Source of the DNA: Bacillota bacterium
GTDB lineage: Bacteria; Bacillota; Clostridia; Clostridiales; Clostridiaceae
Reading direction: 5' to 3'
Assembly (NCBI GenBank): GCA_023399035.1
Contig: JAEWQX010000010.1
Coordinates: 1-44,717 of the forward strand
Length of the DNA: 44,717 nucleotides
Each line of letters begins with the position of its first letter. Position 1 is the stretch's first letter. Both the position numbers and the translations under genes were made by a program. This document shows, piece after piece, positions 1 to 8,725 of the stretch. The notes below the pieces were generated by a model. The model made no database searches and was not told the DNA's origin. It was given only the letters and a program-made list of their open reading frames with translations.

Positions 1-50
1 CAAGAGAAATTGACAATGCAATTTAGTTGAGAATATGAAATATATAGAAG

Positions 51-85
51 AGAATTGAGTTAATAAAAATAGCTCAATTCTTTTT
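51..85 (+). terminator. Rho-independent terminator of an upstream gene
   Basis: A 9-bp perfect stem (51-59 with 73-81, arms AGAATTGAG and CTCAATTCT) is followed by TTTTT. It must end a gene lying left of the window. Bases 1-50 may hold the tail of that gene, but stops occur in every forward frame and I cannot assign one. Confidence 0.8.
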
Positions 86-171
86 GTTATATATAAGAAT
101 AATTTTACATAACTATTAATATAAGTAGTTAAGGATAAAAATTATGTTTAAGACATTTTTTATACCTATAT

Positions 172-203
172 GTAATCAACTTAAAAAATTTAGTCATACT
201 GTA
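172..203 (+). promoter_or_regulatory. Possible sporulation-sigma (SigE/SigK-like) promoter of prkA
   Basis: CATACTGTA at 195-203 fits the -10 pattern of mother-cell sigma factors (SigE CATAYANT-like, SigK CATANNNTA). An upstream GTAATC/AAC stretch at 172-180 could serve as a -35 element, but the spacing is only approximate. In Bacillus subtilis prkA, yhbH and spoVR belong to the SigE regulon, which is why I looked for it. No good vegetative promoter is visible in the 150 bp before the gene. Confidence 0.35.
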
Positions 204-246
204 ACGATTTATATGAATATATTGTAATTAGGAGGGGGGAGTGTTT

Positions 247-2175
247 ATGAGTATGAACTTTAAGGAATTTATTGAAACTGATAGAGAAAGAGCTAACACA
301 CAGAAATTTGAAGGGACTTTTTTAGAGTATCTTGATATTGTAAAAGAACATCCTGAAATTGTTAAGTTAGCTCATAAAAGACTCTATGACATGATTATGG
401 ATAAAGGTGTGGAGGAACTAAAGGCTGATGAAAATCCAAGAGTAAGAAAGATTTATGGAAATGATATTATAAGAAGATATGGTTTCTTTAAAGATGATTT
501 CTATGGAATTGATAAGGTTATCATGAAGCTTGTTAATTACTTTAAGTCAGCAGCTATGAAAGGTGAAGAATCAAGGCAGGTATTATATCTTGTAGGGCCT
601 GTTGGTGCTGGTAAATCATCTATAGTTGAGAGTCTTAAATCAGCAATAGAGGACTGTGATCCTGTATATGCATTAAAAGGATGTCCAATGCATGAAGAAC
701 CTCTTCATCTTATTCCAAAACATCTAAGACCCAAATTTGAGGAAATGCTTGGTGTTCAGATTGAGGGAGATTTGTGTCCAGTATGTAAGTATAAATTAAT
801 GCATGAACTTAATGGTATGTATGAAGAATTTCCAGTTGAAAGGGTAGGTTTTTCAATAAGATCAAGAAAAGGTGTAGGTGTAGTTCCACCAGTTGATCCT
901 AACAATCAGGATACTTCAATATTAACAGGGTCAATTGATATTTCAAAAATGGATTTATATTCTGAAGATGATCCAAGAATATTCTCTTTAAATGGTGCTT
1001 TTAATGTTGGTAACAGAGGTTTGGTTGAATTTATAGAAGTATTTAAGAATGATGTTGAGTATCTTCATACAATTATTACTGCCACTCAGGAAAAATCAGT
1101 TCCATCACCTGGTAAAGGTTCAATGATTTATTTTGATGGGGTTATTGTTGCCCATTCAAATGAAGCTGAATGGAATAAGTTTAAGTCAGATCATACAAAT
1201 GAAGCCATCCTAGACAGAATAGTAAAAATTGAAGTTCCTTACTGCTTAGAGCTTGATGAGGAAGTTAAGATATATCAGAAAATTTTAAGAAAGAGCAATT
1301 TTAAGGCTCACATTGCACCTCATACAATTGAAGTTGCAGCAATGTTTGCAATTCTTTCTAGACTCACACCATCAGCTAAGGCTGACAGTATGACAAAGCT
1401 TAAGATTTATAATGGTGAAGAAATAGTTGAAAAGGGTACTACAAAGAAGATAGACATTACTGAATTAAGGGAAGAAGCAGGACAATATGAAGGTATGAAG
1501 GGTATTAGTACAAGATTTATAATAAAAGCAATAGATAATGCCCTTGCAGAATCAGAATATGACTGTATAAATCCTTTAAGTGTAATGGAGAACATGATTA
1601 AGTCAGTTAAGGAAATGGACATTGCATCTGATGATAAGAAGAGGTATCTAGGATTTATTCAGGATACAATAAGAAAAGAATATAACAAGATCCTTGAAAG
1701 AGAAATAACAAAGGCATTTATACATTCATTCAGAGAACAAGCTGAAAGTTTATTTAATAATTATATAGATAATGCAGAAGCCTATGTAAATAAGACAAAG
1801 ATTAAGGATGTTTCAACTGGTGAAGAACTTAATCCTGATGAAGATTTTATGAGAAGCATTGAGGAACAAATTGGCGTTTATGCTGCATCTGCAAAAGGAT
1901 TCAGATCAGATGTGACTTCATACATGTTCTATATTATTAGAAAGGGCGGCAAGCTTGACTATACTTCTTATGAACCATTGAAGGAAGCTATAGAAAAGAA
2001 ATTGACTGAATCAGTTAAGGATTTATCTAGAATAATCACAAAATCTAAAGTAAGAGATAAGGAACAGGCAGAAAAATATAATTCTATGGTTGAAGAAATG
2101 AAGAAAAATGGATATTGTATTCACTGCTGTGATGTAATATTAAAATATGCAGCTAATAACTTATGGAGAGATTAA
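247..2175 (+). CDS. prkA: PrkA family serine protein kinase (AAA+ domain)
   Basis: The protein is about 642 residues, the usual PrkA length. A P-loop GPVGAGKSS lies near residue 119 of the long reading frame and belongs to the N-terminal AAA+ domain; the C-terminal third is the PrkA kinase-like region. An internal cysteine cluster (CPMHEEP, CPVCKYK) is typical of the family. A GTG at 241 directly abuts the AGGAGGGGGGA ribosome binding site, so ATG 247, about 7 nt after it, is the better start. The gene is first in a tight trio with yhbH and spoVR, matching E. coli yeaG-yeaH-ycgB and the Bacillus sporulation homologues. The family phosphorylates proteins or acts as an ATP-dependent protease-like factor in starvation and sporulation. 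Its substrates here cannot be read from sequence. Confidence 0.95.
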   Translation: MSMNFKEFIETDRERANTQKFEGTFLEYLDIVKEHPEIVKLAHKRLYDMIMDKGVEELKADENPRVRKIYGNDIIRRYGFFKDDFYGIDKVIMKLVNYFKSAAMKGEESRQVLYLVGPVGAGKSSIVESLKSAIEDCDPVYALKGCPMHEEPLHLIPKHLRPKFEEMLGVQIEGDLCPVCKYKLMHELNGMYEEFPVERVGFSIRSRKGVGVVPPVDPNNQDTSILTGSIDISKMDLYSEDDPRIFSLNGAFNVGNRGLVEFIEVFKNDVEYLHTIITATQEKSVPSPGKGSMIYFDGVIVAHSNEAEWNKFKSDHTNEAILDRIVKIEVPYCLELDEEVKIYQKILRKSNFKAHIAPHTIEVAAMFAILSRLTPSAKADSMTKLKIYNGEEIVEKGTTKKIDITELREEAGQYEGMKGISTRFIIKAIDNALAESEYDCINPLSVMENMIKSVKEMDIASDDKKRYLGFIQDTIRKEYNKILEREITKAFIHSFREQAESLFNNYIDNAEAYVNKTKIKDVSTGEELNPDEDFMRSIEEQIGVYAASAKGFRSDVTSYMFYIIRKGGKLDYTSYEPLKEAIEKKLTESVKDLSRIITKSKVRDKEQAEKYNSMVEEMKKNGYCIHCCDVILKYAANNLWRD

Positions 2176-2181
2176 TAGATT

Positions 2182-3357
2182 ATGGCTATATTTAGAGACT
2201 ATACAAGCAATCCGGTTGATCATGATAGATCCATAGAAGATAGAAGAAGACATAGACAACTTGTTGAAAAGTCAATTAAAGAAAATTTGGGAGATATACT
2301 ATCAGAAGAAAGTATTGTAGGTGAAAGCAAAAATAAGAAGTTTAAAATCCCTATAAAGGGAATAAAGGAATATCAGTTTGTTTATGGACGAAACTCAAAA
2401 GGTGTAGCAACTGGAGTTGGAGATGAACAGAGAGGCGATAAGATAGGAAATGGAAAGAAACAGCTTGCACAGGGAAATCAGGGTGCAGGTAATGAAGAAG
2501 GCGATGATGTTTATGAAACAGAAATAACACTTGAAGAATTAATGGATTATATTTCAGAAGATTTAAATCTTCCTAATCTGGATCAAAAGAAGTATTCAGA
2601 AATAGTGACTGAAACTACTGGTAAAAAGCGTGGATATCAGACTCATGGGATAAGACCCCGTCTTGCAAAAAAGAAGACTGTAATGACAAAGATTGCAAGA
2701 AAACAGGGAAAGAAAAGAGCTCTCAAAGAACTTAATGAGGATGATGAGCTTGAAAGATTTCCATTTAGAGAAGAGGATTTAAGGTATTACAGGGTTAAGA
2801 TGAAACCAAGGAGAGACAGCAACGCTGTAATGATATTTATAATGGATGCATCTGGTTCAATGGATGTAACAAAAAAGTATCTTGCACGTTCTTATTTCTT
2901 TGTTCTTGCCACATTTTTGAAGAGAAAATATAACAATATTGCTTTTGAGTTTATATATCATACAACTGTAGCTAAGAGAGTAGATGAATATGAGTTTTTC
3001 CACAAATCTGAATCTGGAGGTACGTATATTTCAAGTGGAATAAATGAAGCATTAAAGCTTATTGAAGAGAAATATCCATCGTCTGCATGGAATATTTATC
3101 CTATATATGCTAGTGATGGAGACAACTGGTCCGAGGATAATGAAAAGGCAATTTCAGCAGTAAAGAAGATATGTGAAGTTAGTAATATGTTTGGATATGC
3201 AGAGTTACTTCCTTCGACATATACAACTACAATGTACCATAAATTCAAAAAGGAAATAACTAATGAAAATTTTGTACCAGTAATAATAAAAGAAAAGAAA
3301 GATTTATGGGATGCACTTAAAACCATGCTTAGGAAGGAGTTAAAGGAGGAGGAGTAG
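2182..3357 (+). CDS. yhbH: YhbH/YeaH family protein (DUF444, von Willebrand A-like)
   Basis: The 391-residue protein has a basic N-terminal half with a Gly/Gln-rich low-complexity stretch near residues 70-110. A VWA-like metal-binding segment DASGSMD starts near residue 222 and is followed by a second conserved block, HKSESGGTYISSG. It starts 6 bp after the prkA stop with a GGAGAG site at 2165-2170, so it is translationally close to prkA. The family always travels with PrkA and SpoVR, and Bacillus YhbH is needed for efficient sporulation. Its biochemical activity is unknown, and a role as a scaffold or activator of PrkA is inference. Confidence 0.93.
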   Translation: MAIFRDYTSNPVDHDRSIEDRRRHRQLVEKSIKENLGDILSEESIVGESKNKKFKIPIKGIKEYQFVYGRNSKGVATGVGDEQRGDKIGNGKKQLAQGNQGAGNEEGDDVYETEITLEELMDYISEDLNLPNLDQKKYSEIVTETTGKKRGYQTHGIRPRLAKKKTVMTKIARKQGKKRALKELNEDDELERFPFREEDLRYYRVKMKPRRDSNAVMIFIMDASGSMDVTKKYLARSYFFVLATFLKRKYNNIAFEFIYHTTVAKRVDEYEFFHKSESGGTYISSGINEALKLIEEKYPSSAWNIYPIYASDGDNWSEDNEKAISAVKKICEVSNMFGYAELLPSTYTTTMYHKFKKEITNENFVPVIIKEKKDLWDALKTMLRKELKEEE

Positions 3358-3360
3358 GCT

Positions 3361-4731
3361 GTGAAATATAGTATTAGCGACTTGGAAAAGTGGAATGCAA
3401 AAATAGAGGAAAAAGTTAGGGAATACGGCCTTGATTACTATCCTCAAGAATTTGAAATAATAGGTTTTAATGAAATGATAGGATATGAAGCGTATGTTGG
3501 AATGCCTTCGAGATATCCTCACTGGAGTTTTGGTAAAGCTTATGAAAAAAATAAAACTCTCTATTCCTTAAATCTAACAGGTCTTCCTTATGAAATGGTT
3601 ATTAATTCAGATCCGTGCCTTGCATACCTTATGAAGGATAACACTTTGTTGTTACAGATTCTAACAATGGCTCATGTATATGGTCATAATGACTTTTTCA
3701 AAAATAACAGACTTTTTAAACAGGGAACTAATGCCGAGTATACCCTTGAGATGTTTAATCTTGATGCAAAGATAATACGTGATTACATTGACGATCCTAG
3801 CATAGGGTACACTAAAGTTGAAAGGATACTGGATGCAGCTCATGCTTTAAGATTTCAGGTTGGAAGAAGTATTGGAGTAAAGGAATTAACAAATGATGAA
3901 ATACGTGATAATATCCTAAGGGAATATGAAAGTAAGAGAGAAAATAGAGGAATATTAGACTCTCATATTGAAATAGAACTTCCTGATTTAGAAAAAATAC
4001 CATTGGAACCTGTAGATGATGTCATGGGATTTATAATTCAATATGGAAGTCTTGCAGAATGGGAAAAGACAATATTAAAAATAGTTAAAAGAGAAGCTCA
4101 GTACTTTATACCACAGGTAGAAACAAAGATTATGAATGAAGGATGGGCAAGCTATACTCACTATAATATATTAAAGGAGCTTGATCTTCCGCAGGAACTT
4201 CATCTTGAATTTTTAAAGAGGCATAATGATGTTATTGCACCAGCAGTTGGAGGATTAAATCCATATTATATTGGATTCAAGATATTTGAGGACTTAGATA
4301 AAAAATATGGAAAGGAAAAGATTTTTGAAGTAAGAGAAGTCGATAGGGATTCTTCATTCCTAAGAAGATATCTTACAAAAGAACTTTGTGAGGAGTTAAA
4401 TTTATTCCAGTATAATCATAGAACTTTTGACACAATAATTGAGGAAATATCAGATGAGGATGGATGGAAGGTTATCCGAGACACTTTAAGTTATACTTCT
4501 GGAATGGGTGGAATTCCTTATGTAAGAGTTATTGATATGAATAAGAAGGATAATACTCTAACATTGGAAAATGTATTTGATGGAAGAGCATTGGAACTTT
4601 CATATGCAAAAGAAACTTTAAAATATGTACAGGAACTTTGGGGACATGATGTTAAATTAATTACCAAAGGAACTGATAGGCAGGAAATAGTAATTAAATG
4701 TGATCAGGATAAAAAGGTGACTATATTATAA
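3361..4731 (+). CDS. spoVR: SpoVR/YcgB family protein
   Basis: This 456-residue protein matches SpoVR in length and in hallmark blocks such as the MAHVYGHNDFFKNN segment near residue 103 and NEGWASYTHYNI near residue 260. The start is GTG 3361, placed by the strong GGAGGAGGAG site that overlaps the end of yhbH; only 3 bp separate the two genes, implying translational coupling. Bacillus spoVR mutants have spore cortex defects, and E. coli YcgB is stress-induced; the molecular activity is unknown. A hairpin terminator follows at 4738, so the transcript is probably prkA-yhbH-spoVR only. Confidence 0.94.
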   Translation: MKYSISDLEKWNAKIEEKVREYGLDYYPQEFEIIGFNEMIGYEAYVGMPSRYPHWSFGKAYEKNKTLYSLNLTGLPYEMVINSDPCLAYLMKDNTLLLQILTMAHVYGHNDFFKNNRLFKQGTNAEYTLEMFNLDAKIIRDYIDDPSIGYTKVERILDAAHALRFQVGRSIGVKELTNDEIRDNILREYESKRENRGILDSHIEIELPDLEKIPLEPVDDVMGFIIQYGSLAEWEKTILKIVKREAQYFIPQVETKIMNEGWASYTHYNILKELDLPQELHLEFLKRHNDVIAPAVGGLNPYYIGFKIFEDLDKKYGKEKIFEVREVDRDSSFLRRYLTKELCEELNLFQYNHRTFDTIIEEISDEDGWKVIRDTLSYTSGMGGIPYVRVIDMNKKDNTLTLENVFDGRALELSYAKETLKYVQELWGHDVKLITKGTDRQEIVIKCDQDKKVTIL

Positions 4732-4737
4732 AATATT

Positions 4738-4770
4738 AACTCTGTGGCATTGAAATGCTGCAGAGTTTTT
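4738..4770 (+). terminator. Terminator of the prkA-yhbH-spoVR operon
   Basis: An imperfect stem (AACTCTGTGGCAT with ATGCTGCAGAGTT) closes on a short loop and ends in TTTTT. It starts 6 bp after the spoVR stop codon. Confidence 0.85.
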
Positions 4771-4884
4771 AGTGCTTTCAAATATAAAAATTTTAAATTC
4801 TAAACTTAGACGTATTAATAAAAGTAACCAAAAGGAATTATAAGAATAATATAAATGTATGGAAAAATACTTTGGAGAATTAAA

Positions 4885-5427
4885 ATGAACTTAAAAGGAA
4901 GCAAAACAGAAAAGAATTTGTTTAAGACATTTGCTGGTGAATGCAGAGCTAGAACTAAGTATGATTTATATGCAGAACGAGCTAAATGCGATGGCTATAT
5001 GTGGATTGCACAGGTGTTTGAGGAAACCGCAAAAAATGAGTATGCACATGCAAGAGAAGCCTATAAAAGATATTTAGATAGAATTAACTGTACAAAGAAT
5101 AATCTTATTGAATCAGCAGTTGGAGAGTCTGAAGAGGCCAATGTGATATATAAAGAGTTTGAAAAAATTGCAAGAGAAGAAGGTTTTGAGGATATTGCAC
5201 ATTTTTATAAAGAACTTCAGGAAGTTGAAGAAAGTCATAAAGAGAGATATCTCGAATTGGCTAAAAAATTAAAAGATGAAAAAATATTTAAGATCGATGA
5301 AAATACATTATGGGTATGCTTAAACTGTGGATATATTCATGAAGGCCATGAAGCCCCAGAAAAATGTCCACTATGTAAATATCCTAAAGCTTATTTTAAA
5401 AATATAAATTCTAAGTTATGCAAATAG
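4885..5427 (+). CDS. rbr: Rubrerythrin (diiron peroxidase with rubredoxin-like tail)
   Basis: The protein is 180 residues from ATG 4885, chosen because TTGGAG lies 7 nt upstream; an ATG at 4855 in the same frame has no useful site. The N-terminal four-helix ferritin-like domain shows the conserved ECRARTKY helix, a second EETAKNEYAHA helix and a third EVEESHKERY helix. The C-terminal rubredoxin-like knuckles have Cys145, Cys148, Cys161 and Cys164 (CLNCGY, CPLC). Rubrerythrin reduces hydrogen peroxide in the cytoplasm of anaerobes using electrons from rubredoxin or NADH oxidoreductases. It is probably co-transcribed with the small gene downstream, whose ribosome binding site overlaps the stop. 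Confidence 0.95.
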   Translation: MNLKGSKTEKNLFKTFAGECRARTKYDLYAERAKCDGYMWIAQVFEETAKNEYAHAREAYKRYLDRINCTKNNLIESAVGESEEANVIYKEFEKIAREEGFEDIAHFYKELQEVEESHKERYLELAKKLKDEKIFKIDENTLWVCLNCGYIHEGHEAPEKCPLCKYPKAYFKNINSKLCK

Positions 5428-5440
5428 GGGGAAACTATAT

Positions 5441-5752
5441 ATGTTGTACGTTTATCCAGATAATTTTATAGTTCCTGTAATATTTGTAGAGAACTTTATG
5501 AATAAAGATACTTATGAAAAAGTGAATAAAAGTTTATGTAATAAGAAAATAGAAAAGGTAAAAGAAATTGCAAAAGATGATGAATATGAAAAATTTCGTG
5601 ATGATGATAAAGAAGAATATTATGATGAATTACAAGAAGAACTTATTATGGACTGGAAGTATGAAGGAGAATATTCATTGGAAATAGAATATAAAACTAT
5701 ATTAGATAATATTGATGAAGATTATGTCTGTGGTGAAACTGGAAGAATTTAA
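5441..5752 (+). CDS. Small acidic hypothetical protein
   Basis: I do not recognise this 103-residue protein. It has a hydrophobic N-terminus (about residues 1-18) followed by a strongly charged, acidic helix-prone region with runs such as DDDKEEYYDELQEE, and it contains two cysteines. The GGGGGAAA ribosome binding site overlaps the rubrerythrin stop codon and leaves 13 bp between the genes, so it is probably translated from the rubrerythrin message. The hydrophobic stretch is too short and has too many charges nearby to call a signal peptide. Confidence 0.6.
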   Translation: MLYVYPDNFIVPVIFVENFMNKDTYEKVNKSLCNKKIEKVKEIAKDDEYEKFRDDDKEEYYDELQEELIMDWKYEGEYSLEIEYKTILDNIDEDYVCGETGRI

Positions 5753-5813
5753 TCATGTATATATGAATATATAATATACTAATATTGAGAGCAATAAAAG
5801 GAATTTATTTTAT

Positions 5814-6176
5814 ATGAAATATGATGAACTGGCGCATAATCATTATAATGATATAGAGAATTTAGGAAGGCTTTTAAAGAATTATGTAGATGCTTACAGA
5901 TTATTAATAGCCGGTGCAGCAGAATTATATAATATTAATCTTGCAAAAAAGAGTGATGTTAAGAAAGCTCTAGAGAGAGTTGATGGTTTAGGAGGATTAA
6001 TTGATAACCTTATTGATGCATTAGATAAATGTGAAAGTGGATATTTGAAATATTGCAAGATAAAGAATGACTATATTTCTATAAGTACACAAAAAAATAA
6101 GATATATACTGAAATAGATAATGAACTTAATTTCCAGAATACAGGACGAGATGATGACGATGAAGAAGAAGAATAG
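5814..6176 (+). CDS. Small helical hypothetical protein with acidic tail
   Basis: I do not recognise this 120-residue protein. It is predicted by eye to be almost all helix, with heptad-like hydrophobic spacing between residues 10 and 80, and it ends in a run of Asp and Glu (DDDDEEEE). It has no membrane segment or signal. A modest AAAGGA site lies about 11 nt upstream. It sits downstream of the rubrerythrin pair with no terminator in between, so it may share their transcript. The hairpin at 6186 separates it from the convergent pssA. Confidence 0.6.
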   Translation: MKYDELAHNHYNDIENLGRLLKNYVDAYRLLIAGAAELYNINLAKKSDVKKALERVDGLGGLIDNLIDALDKCESGYLKYCKIKNDYISISTQKNKIYTEIDNELNFQNTGRDDDDEEEE

Positions 6177-6210
6177 ATAAAAAATGAGCTTTGATTATTA
6201 ATCAAAGCTC
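6176..6210 (-). terminator. Terminator between the 5814 gene and pssA
   Basis: The bases 6186-6210 form a perfect 12-bp inverted repeat around one central base (GAGCTTTGATTA and its complement). On the minus strand it is followed by CATTTTTT, a good T-tract for pssA. On the plus strand the tail is poor, so it mainly serves the minus-strand gene. Confidence 0.85.
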
Positions 6211-6221
6211 TAACTAAAGAA

Positions 6222-6758
6222 TTAAACTTTCTTTAAGTGAATTTTGCTAACCATTAAATAAGATCCGACAATCATAAGAATAATAGTTACATAGGTAATA
6301 ATTTGTGTTAATTCAACATTAAATAATACTAATAATAGTGAGAATAATGCCATGAAGCATCCTACTATTGTTATTGGAATACCTGTAAATACTCCATCAA
6401 ATTGAGCAGTATTATAACGTGCTAATCTGAATGCACCACAGATTGGGAATGCTAATAATATTATAAATCCAATAATACCTAAAACACCAGGTTCATTAAG
6501 CTCAAATAAAGTATAGATCAAGATTGATGGAGCTACTCCAAATGAAACAAGGTCTGCTAAAGAATCAAGTTCTTTTCCAAGTTCGCTTGAGACATTTAAG
6601 AAACGTGCTACACGCCCGTCATATCTATCTACAAACCCTGCTAATAAAATAAAAACACTTGCTAAAGTATATTTTTCATTCATAACTGATAATATAGATA
6701 AAATTCCACAAGATAAATTAATAAAGGTAAATAAATTAGGAATACAACTTTTCCTCAT
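6222..6758 (-). CDS. pssA: CDP-diacylglycerol--serine O-phosphatidyltransferase
   Basis: This 178-residue membrane protein carries the complete CDP-alcohol phosphotransferase signature: Asp44, Asp47-Gly48, Ala51-Arg52, Gly61, Asp65 and Asp69 have the exact D-x2-DG-x2-AR-x8-G-x3-D-x3-D spacing. About six hydrophobic helices follow. The length and the N-terminal PNLFTFINLSCG block fit the Bacillus-type PssA rather than PgsA. The enzyme makes phosphatidylserine from CDP-diacylglycerol and serine. The start is supported by AGGAGTG about 8 nt upstream on the minus strand. No psd (decarboxylase) gene is adjacent; the next gene, divergently placed, is a lipid kinase. Confidence 0.92.
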   Translation of the reverse strand: MRKSCIPNLFTFINLSCGILSILSVMNEKYTLASVFILLAGFVDRYDGRVARFLNVSSELGKELDSLADLVSFGVAPSILIYTLFELNEPGVLGIIGFIILLAFPICGAFRLARYNTAQFDGVFTGIPITIVGCFMALFSLLLVLFNVELTQIITYVTIILMIVGSYLMVSKIHLKKV

Positions 6759-6901
6759 AAAATCACTCCTAGAATTATATAAAATACTTACAAAAAATTA
6801 TTATAGCACATTATTGGAAATAATATAAGGTTTAAATTAACCTTTAAGAATTTATTAAGGAATAATTTAGTTATTAGTTTTGTAAATAATTAGTTATATA
6901 T

Positions 6902-6930
6902 TTGAAAAAAATATATACAAAGGTTATAAT
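6902..6930 (+). promoter_or_regulatory. SigA promoter of the lipid kinase gene
   Basis: TTGAAA (6902-6907) and TATAAT (6925-6930) are separated by exactly 17 bp. The start codon lies about 38 bp downstream. Confidence 0.8.
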
Positions 6931-6967
6931 AAACAAAGATTATCTTTAGAGGAGGTACAGTTTTATT

Positions 6968-7858
6968 TTGAAAAAGGTTAGATTTATATACAATCCATAT
7001 TCTGGAGAGAATAGTATAATTAGTGAGTTAGATAGTGTTATAAGGATGCATCAAGAGGTAAATTTGACTGTAGTTCCATATAGGATACAAATGGGCAGGC
7101 CATTAAGTGAAGCATTGGATATTGTTGATGACACATATGAATATGTCCTTGTAGCTGGTGGTGACGGGACAGTCGATTCTGTTGTTAATGCAATGAAGGA
7201 AAGAAATATTGATATTCCAATTGGTATACTTCCTGTAGGAACAGCAAATGACTTTGGCAAATTTATAAATATGCCATCAGATATACAGGAAGCATGTAAA
7301 CAGATTTTAGATTCCAAACCTGTACCAGTAGATGTAGGTAAGATAAATGATAAATATTTTGTGAATGTTGCAAGTACAGGATTATTTACAGATGTATCTC
7401 AAAAGACTGATGTAAATTTAAAAAACACTATAGGCAAACTTGCATACTATTTAAAAGGTCTTGAGGAACTTCCTAATTTCAGAAACTTAAAGATAAAGCT
7501 TACTTCTAAAGAACGTTCATATAATGGAGACATGTATCTTATATTGATATTTAACGGAAAGACAGCTGGTAATTTTAATCTTGCAACTCAGGCTGAAGTT
7601 GATGATGGGAAGCTTGACGTAATAATTTTTAAGGCAGTTGCAATAATTGAACTTATTCCATTATTTATAAAGATTCTTAAGGGAGAGCATCTTGATTCAG
7701 ATAAGGTAGTCTACTTTAAAACTGATGATTTATATATTGAATCTGATGAAGATATTGTTACCGACATTGATGGAGAAAAGGGACCGGATTTCCCACTGAG
7801 AATTCAATGTATAAAAGGTGGAATAAAACTTTTAGGTATAAAAGAAGATATACAATAA
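6968..7858 (+). CDS. Diacylglycerol kinase-like lipid kinase (DagK/YegS/BmrU family)
   Basis: The 296-residue protein has the family nucleotide-binding motif GGDGT at residues 64-68 and the second conserved block GILPVGTANDFG. The N-terminal FIYNPYSGE strand is also typical. The start is TTG 6968, placed by GGAGGT at 6951-6956. Members phosphorylate diacylglycerol or related lipids at the cytoplasmic face of the membrane. In Gram-positives DgkB recycles diacylglycerol released by lipoteichoic acid synthesis. Its position across from pssA suggests a phospholipid role, but the exact substrate is inferred. The downstream 7-TM gene follows after 40 bp with no terminator. Confidence 0.9.
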   Translation: MKKVRFIYNPYSGENSIISELDSVIRMHQEVNLTVVPYRIQMGRPLSEALDIVDDTYEYVLVAGGDGTVDSVVNAMKERNIDIPIGILPVGTANDFGKFINMPSDIQEACKQILDSKPVPVDVGKINDKYFVNVASTGLFTDVSQKTDVNLKNTIGKLAYYLKGLEELPNFRNLKIKLTSKERSYNGDMYLILIFNGKTAGNFNLATQAEVDDGKLDVIIFKAVAIIELIPLFIKILKGEHLDSDKVVYFKTDDLYIESDEDIVTDIDGEKGPDFPLRIQCIKGGIKLLGIKEDIQ

Positions 7859-7898
7859 TAAATATAAGTAACAGAAATAGTGATTGGAGTGTAATAGG

Positions 7899-8546
7899 TT
7901 GAATTTTGCATACTATATATTTTTGTTACTTATAATTTTTTTATGCTTTTTTACAATTAAGCGTAATTTATCAGTATCGCCAAAAAAAATAAAAATATAT
8001 TTTACCATAGTTCTAATATTACTTTTATTAAGGCATTTAGGACTTGTATCATTATGTATTCTTGAGAGTAGTAAATATATATACTATTTGAAGTGCTTTA
8101 TTTATATGGATAATATTGCAGTACCATTGATAGTTGTCGCAGTAACATATGTTTATTCACGTGCAGAGGATATTAGATTTACTGGCAGTTATTTTGTACT
8201 TGTAGCAGTTTCAGTAGTATATATACTTATCATGAATGTGTCAAAGGTAATGGTGAACGTAAGCAGTACTTATGGTTTTATTATGTCTTTAGATAATGAA
8301 ATAATGTTATCAATGTTTTCATTAATATTGATGGGAATAATGCTTGTAATAAATGTTCTACTATTAGATAAAAAGTATATTAATAAAAGTGGAATATGGT
8401 TTATTATTATTGCCATAATGGCTGTTATGATAGAAAAGGTAATAATATTAGGTGGGATAAGAATTTTTCCTTATTCGGTTATGGGTGAACTTATATTTCT
8501 TATAATAATAAATTTTGTACTTAATGGGTTTAAAAAAATTAAATAG
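7899..8546 (+). CDS. Seven-transmembrane hypothetical protein
   Basis: This protein has about 215 residues and seven clear hydrophobic helices with short loops; the C-terminus is a short basic tail (FKKIK). I do not recognise a family motif. The architecture resembles the membrane-only N-terminal modules of some histidine kinases, but no kinase or effector domain is attached. The start is TTG 7899, because GGAGTG lies 7 nt before it; the alternative TTG at 7884 lies inside that site. It is probably the second gene of the lipid kinase operon. Confidence 0.65.
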   Translation: MNFAYYIFLLLIIFLCFFTIKRNLSVSPKKIKIYFTIVLILLLLRHLGLVSLCILESSKYIYYLKCFIYMDNIAVPLIVVAVTYVYSRAEDIRFTGSYFVLVAVSVVYILIMNVSKVMVNVSSTYGFIMSLDNEIMLSMFSLILMGIMLVINVLLLDKKYINKSGIWFIIIAIMAVMIEKVIILGGIRIFPYSVMGELIFLIIINFVLNGFKKIK

Positions 8547-8664
8547 GCTGTTTATTTATAGGAACAGATGCTGAATTATATATGGCGGTAGAAAGTGTAT
8601 GTATGAAATTCTTCTATTATGAAGGTTTATTATTACAGCATATATGTGAATAATTTTAGAATTT

Positions 8665-8716
8665 AAAAGATTTAGGGATTAACATGTTTATGAGTAAGTC
8701 AATTCCTAAATCTTTT
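8665..8716. terminator. Bidirectional terminator
   Basis: AAAAGATTTAGGGATT pairs with AATTCCTAAATCTTTT across a 20-nt loop, with one G-T pair. T-runs flank both sides. It lies between the convergent 7-TM and papain-like genes. Confidence 0.75.
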
Positions 8717-8725
8717 ACTATGTAT

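Noticed and set aside
8582..8653. A 23-codon frame after the 7-TM gene
   Set aside because: No ribosome binding site and no recognisable features; consistent with a chance frame.
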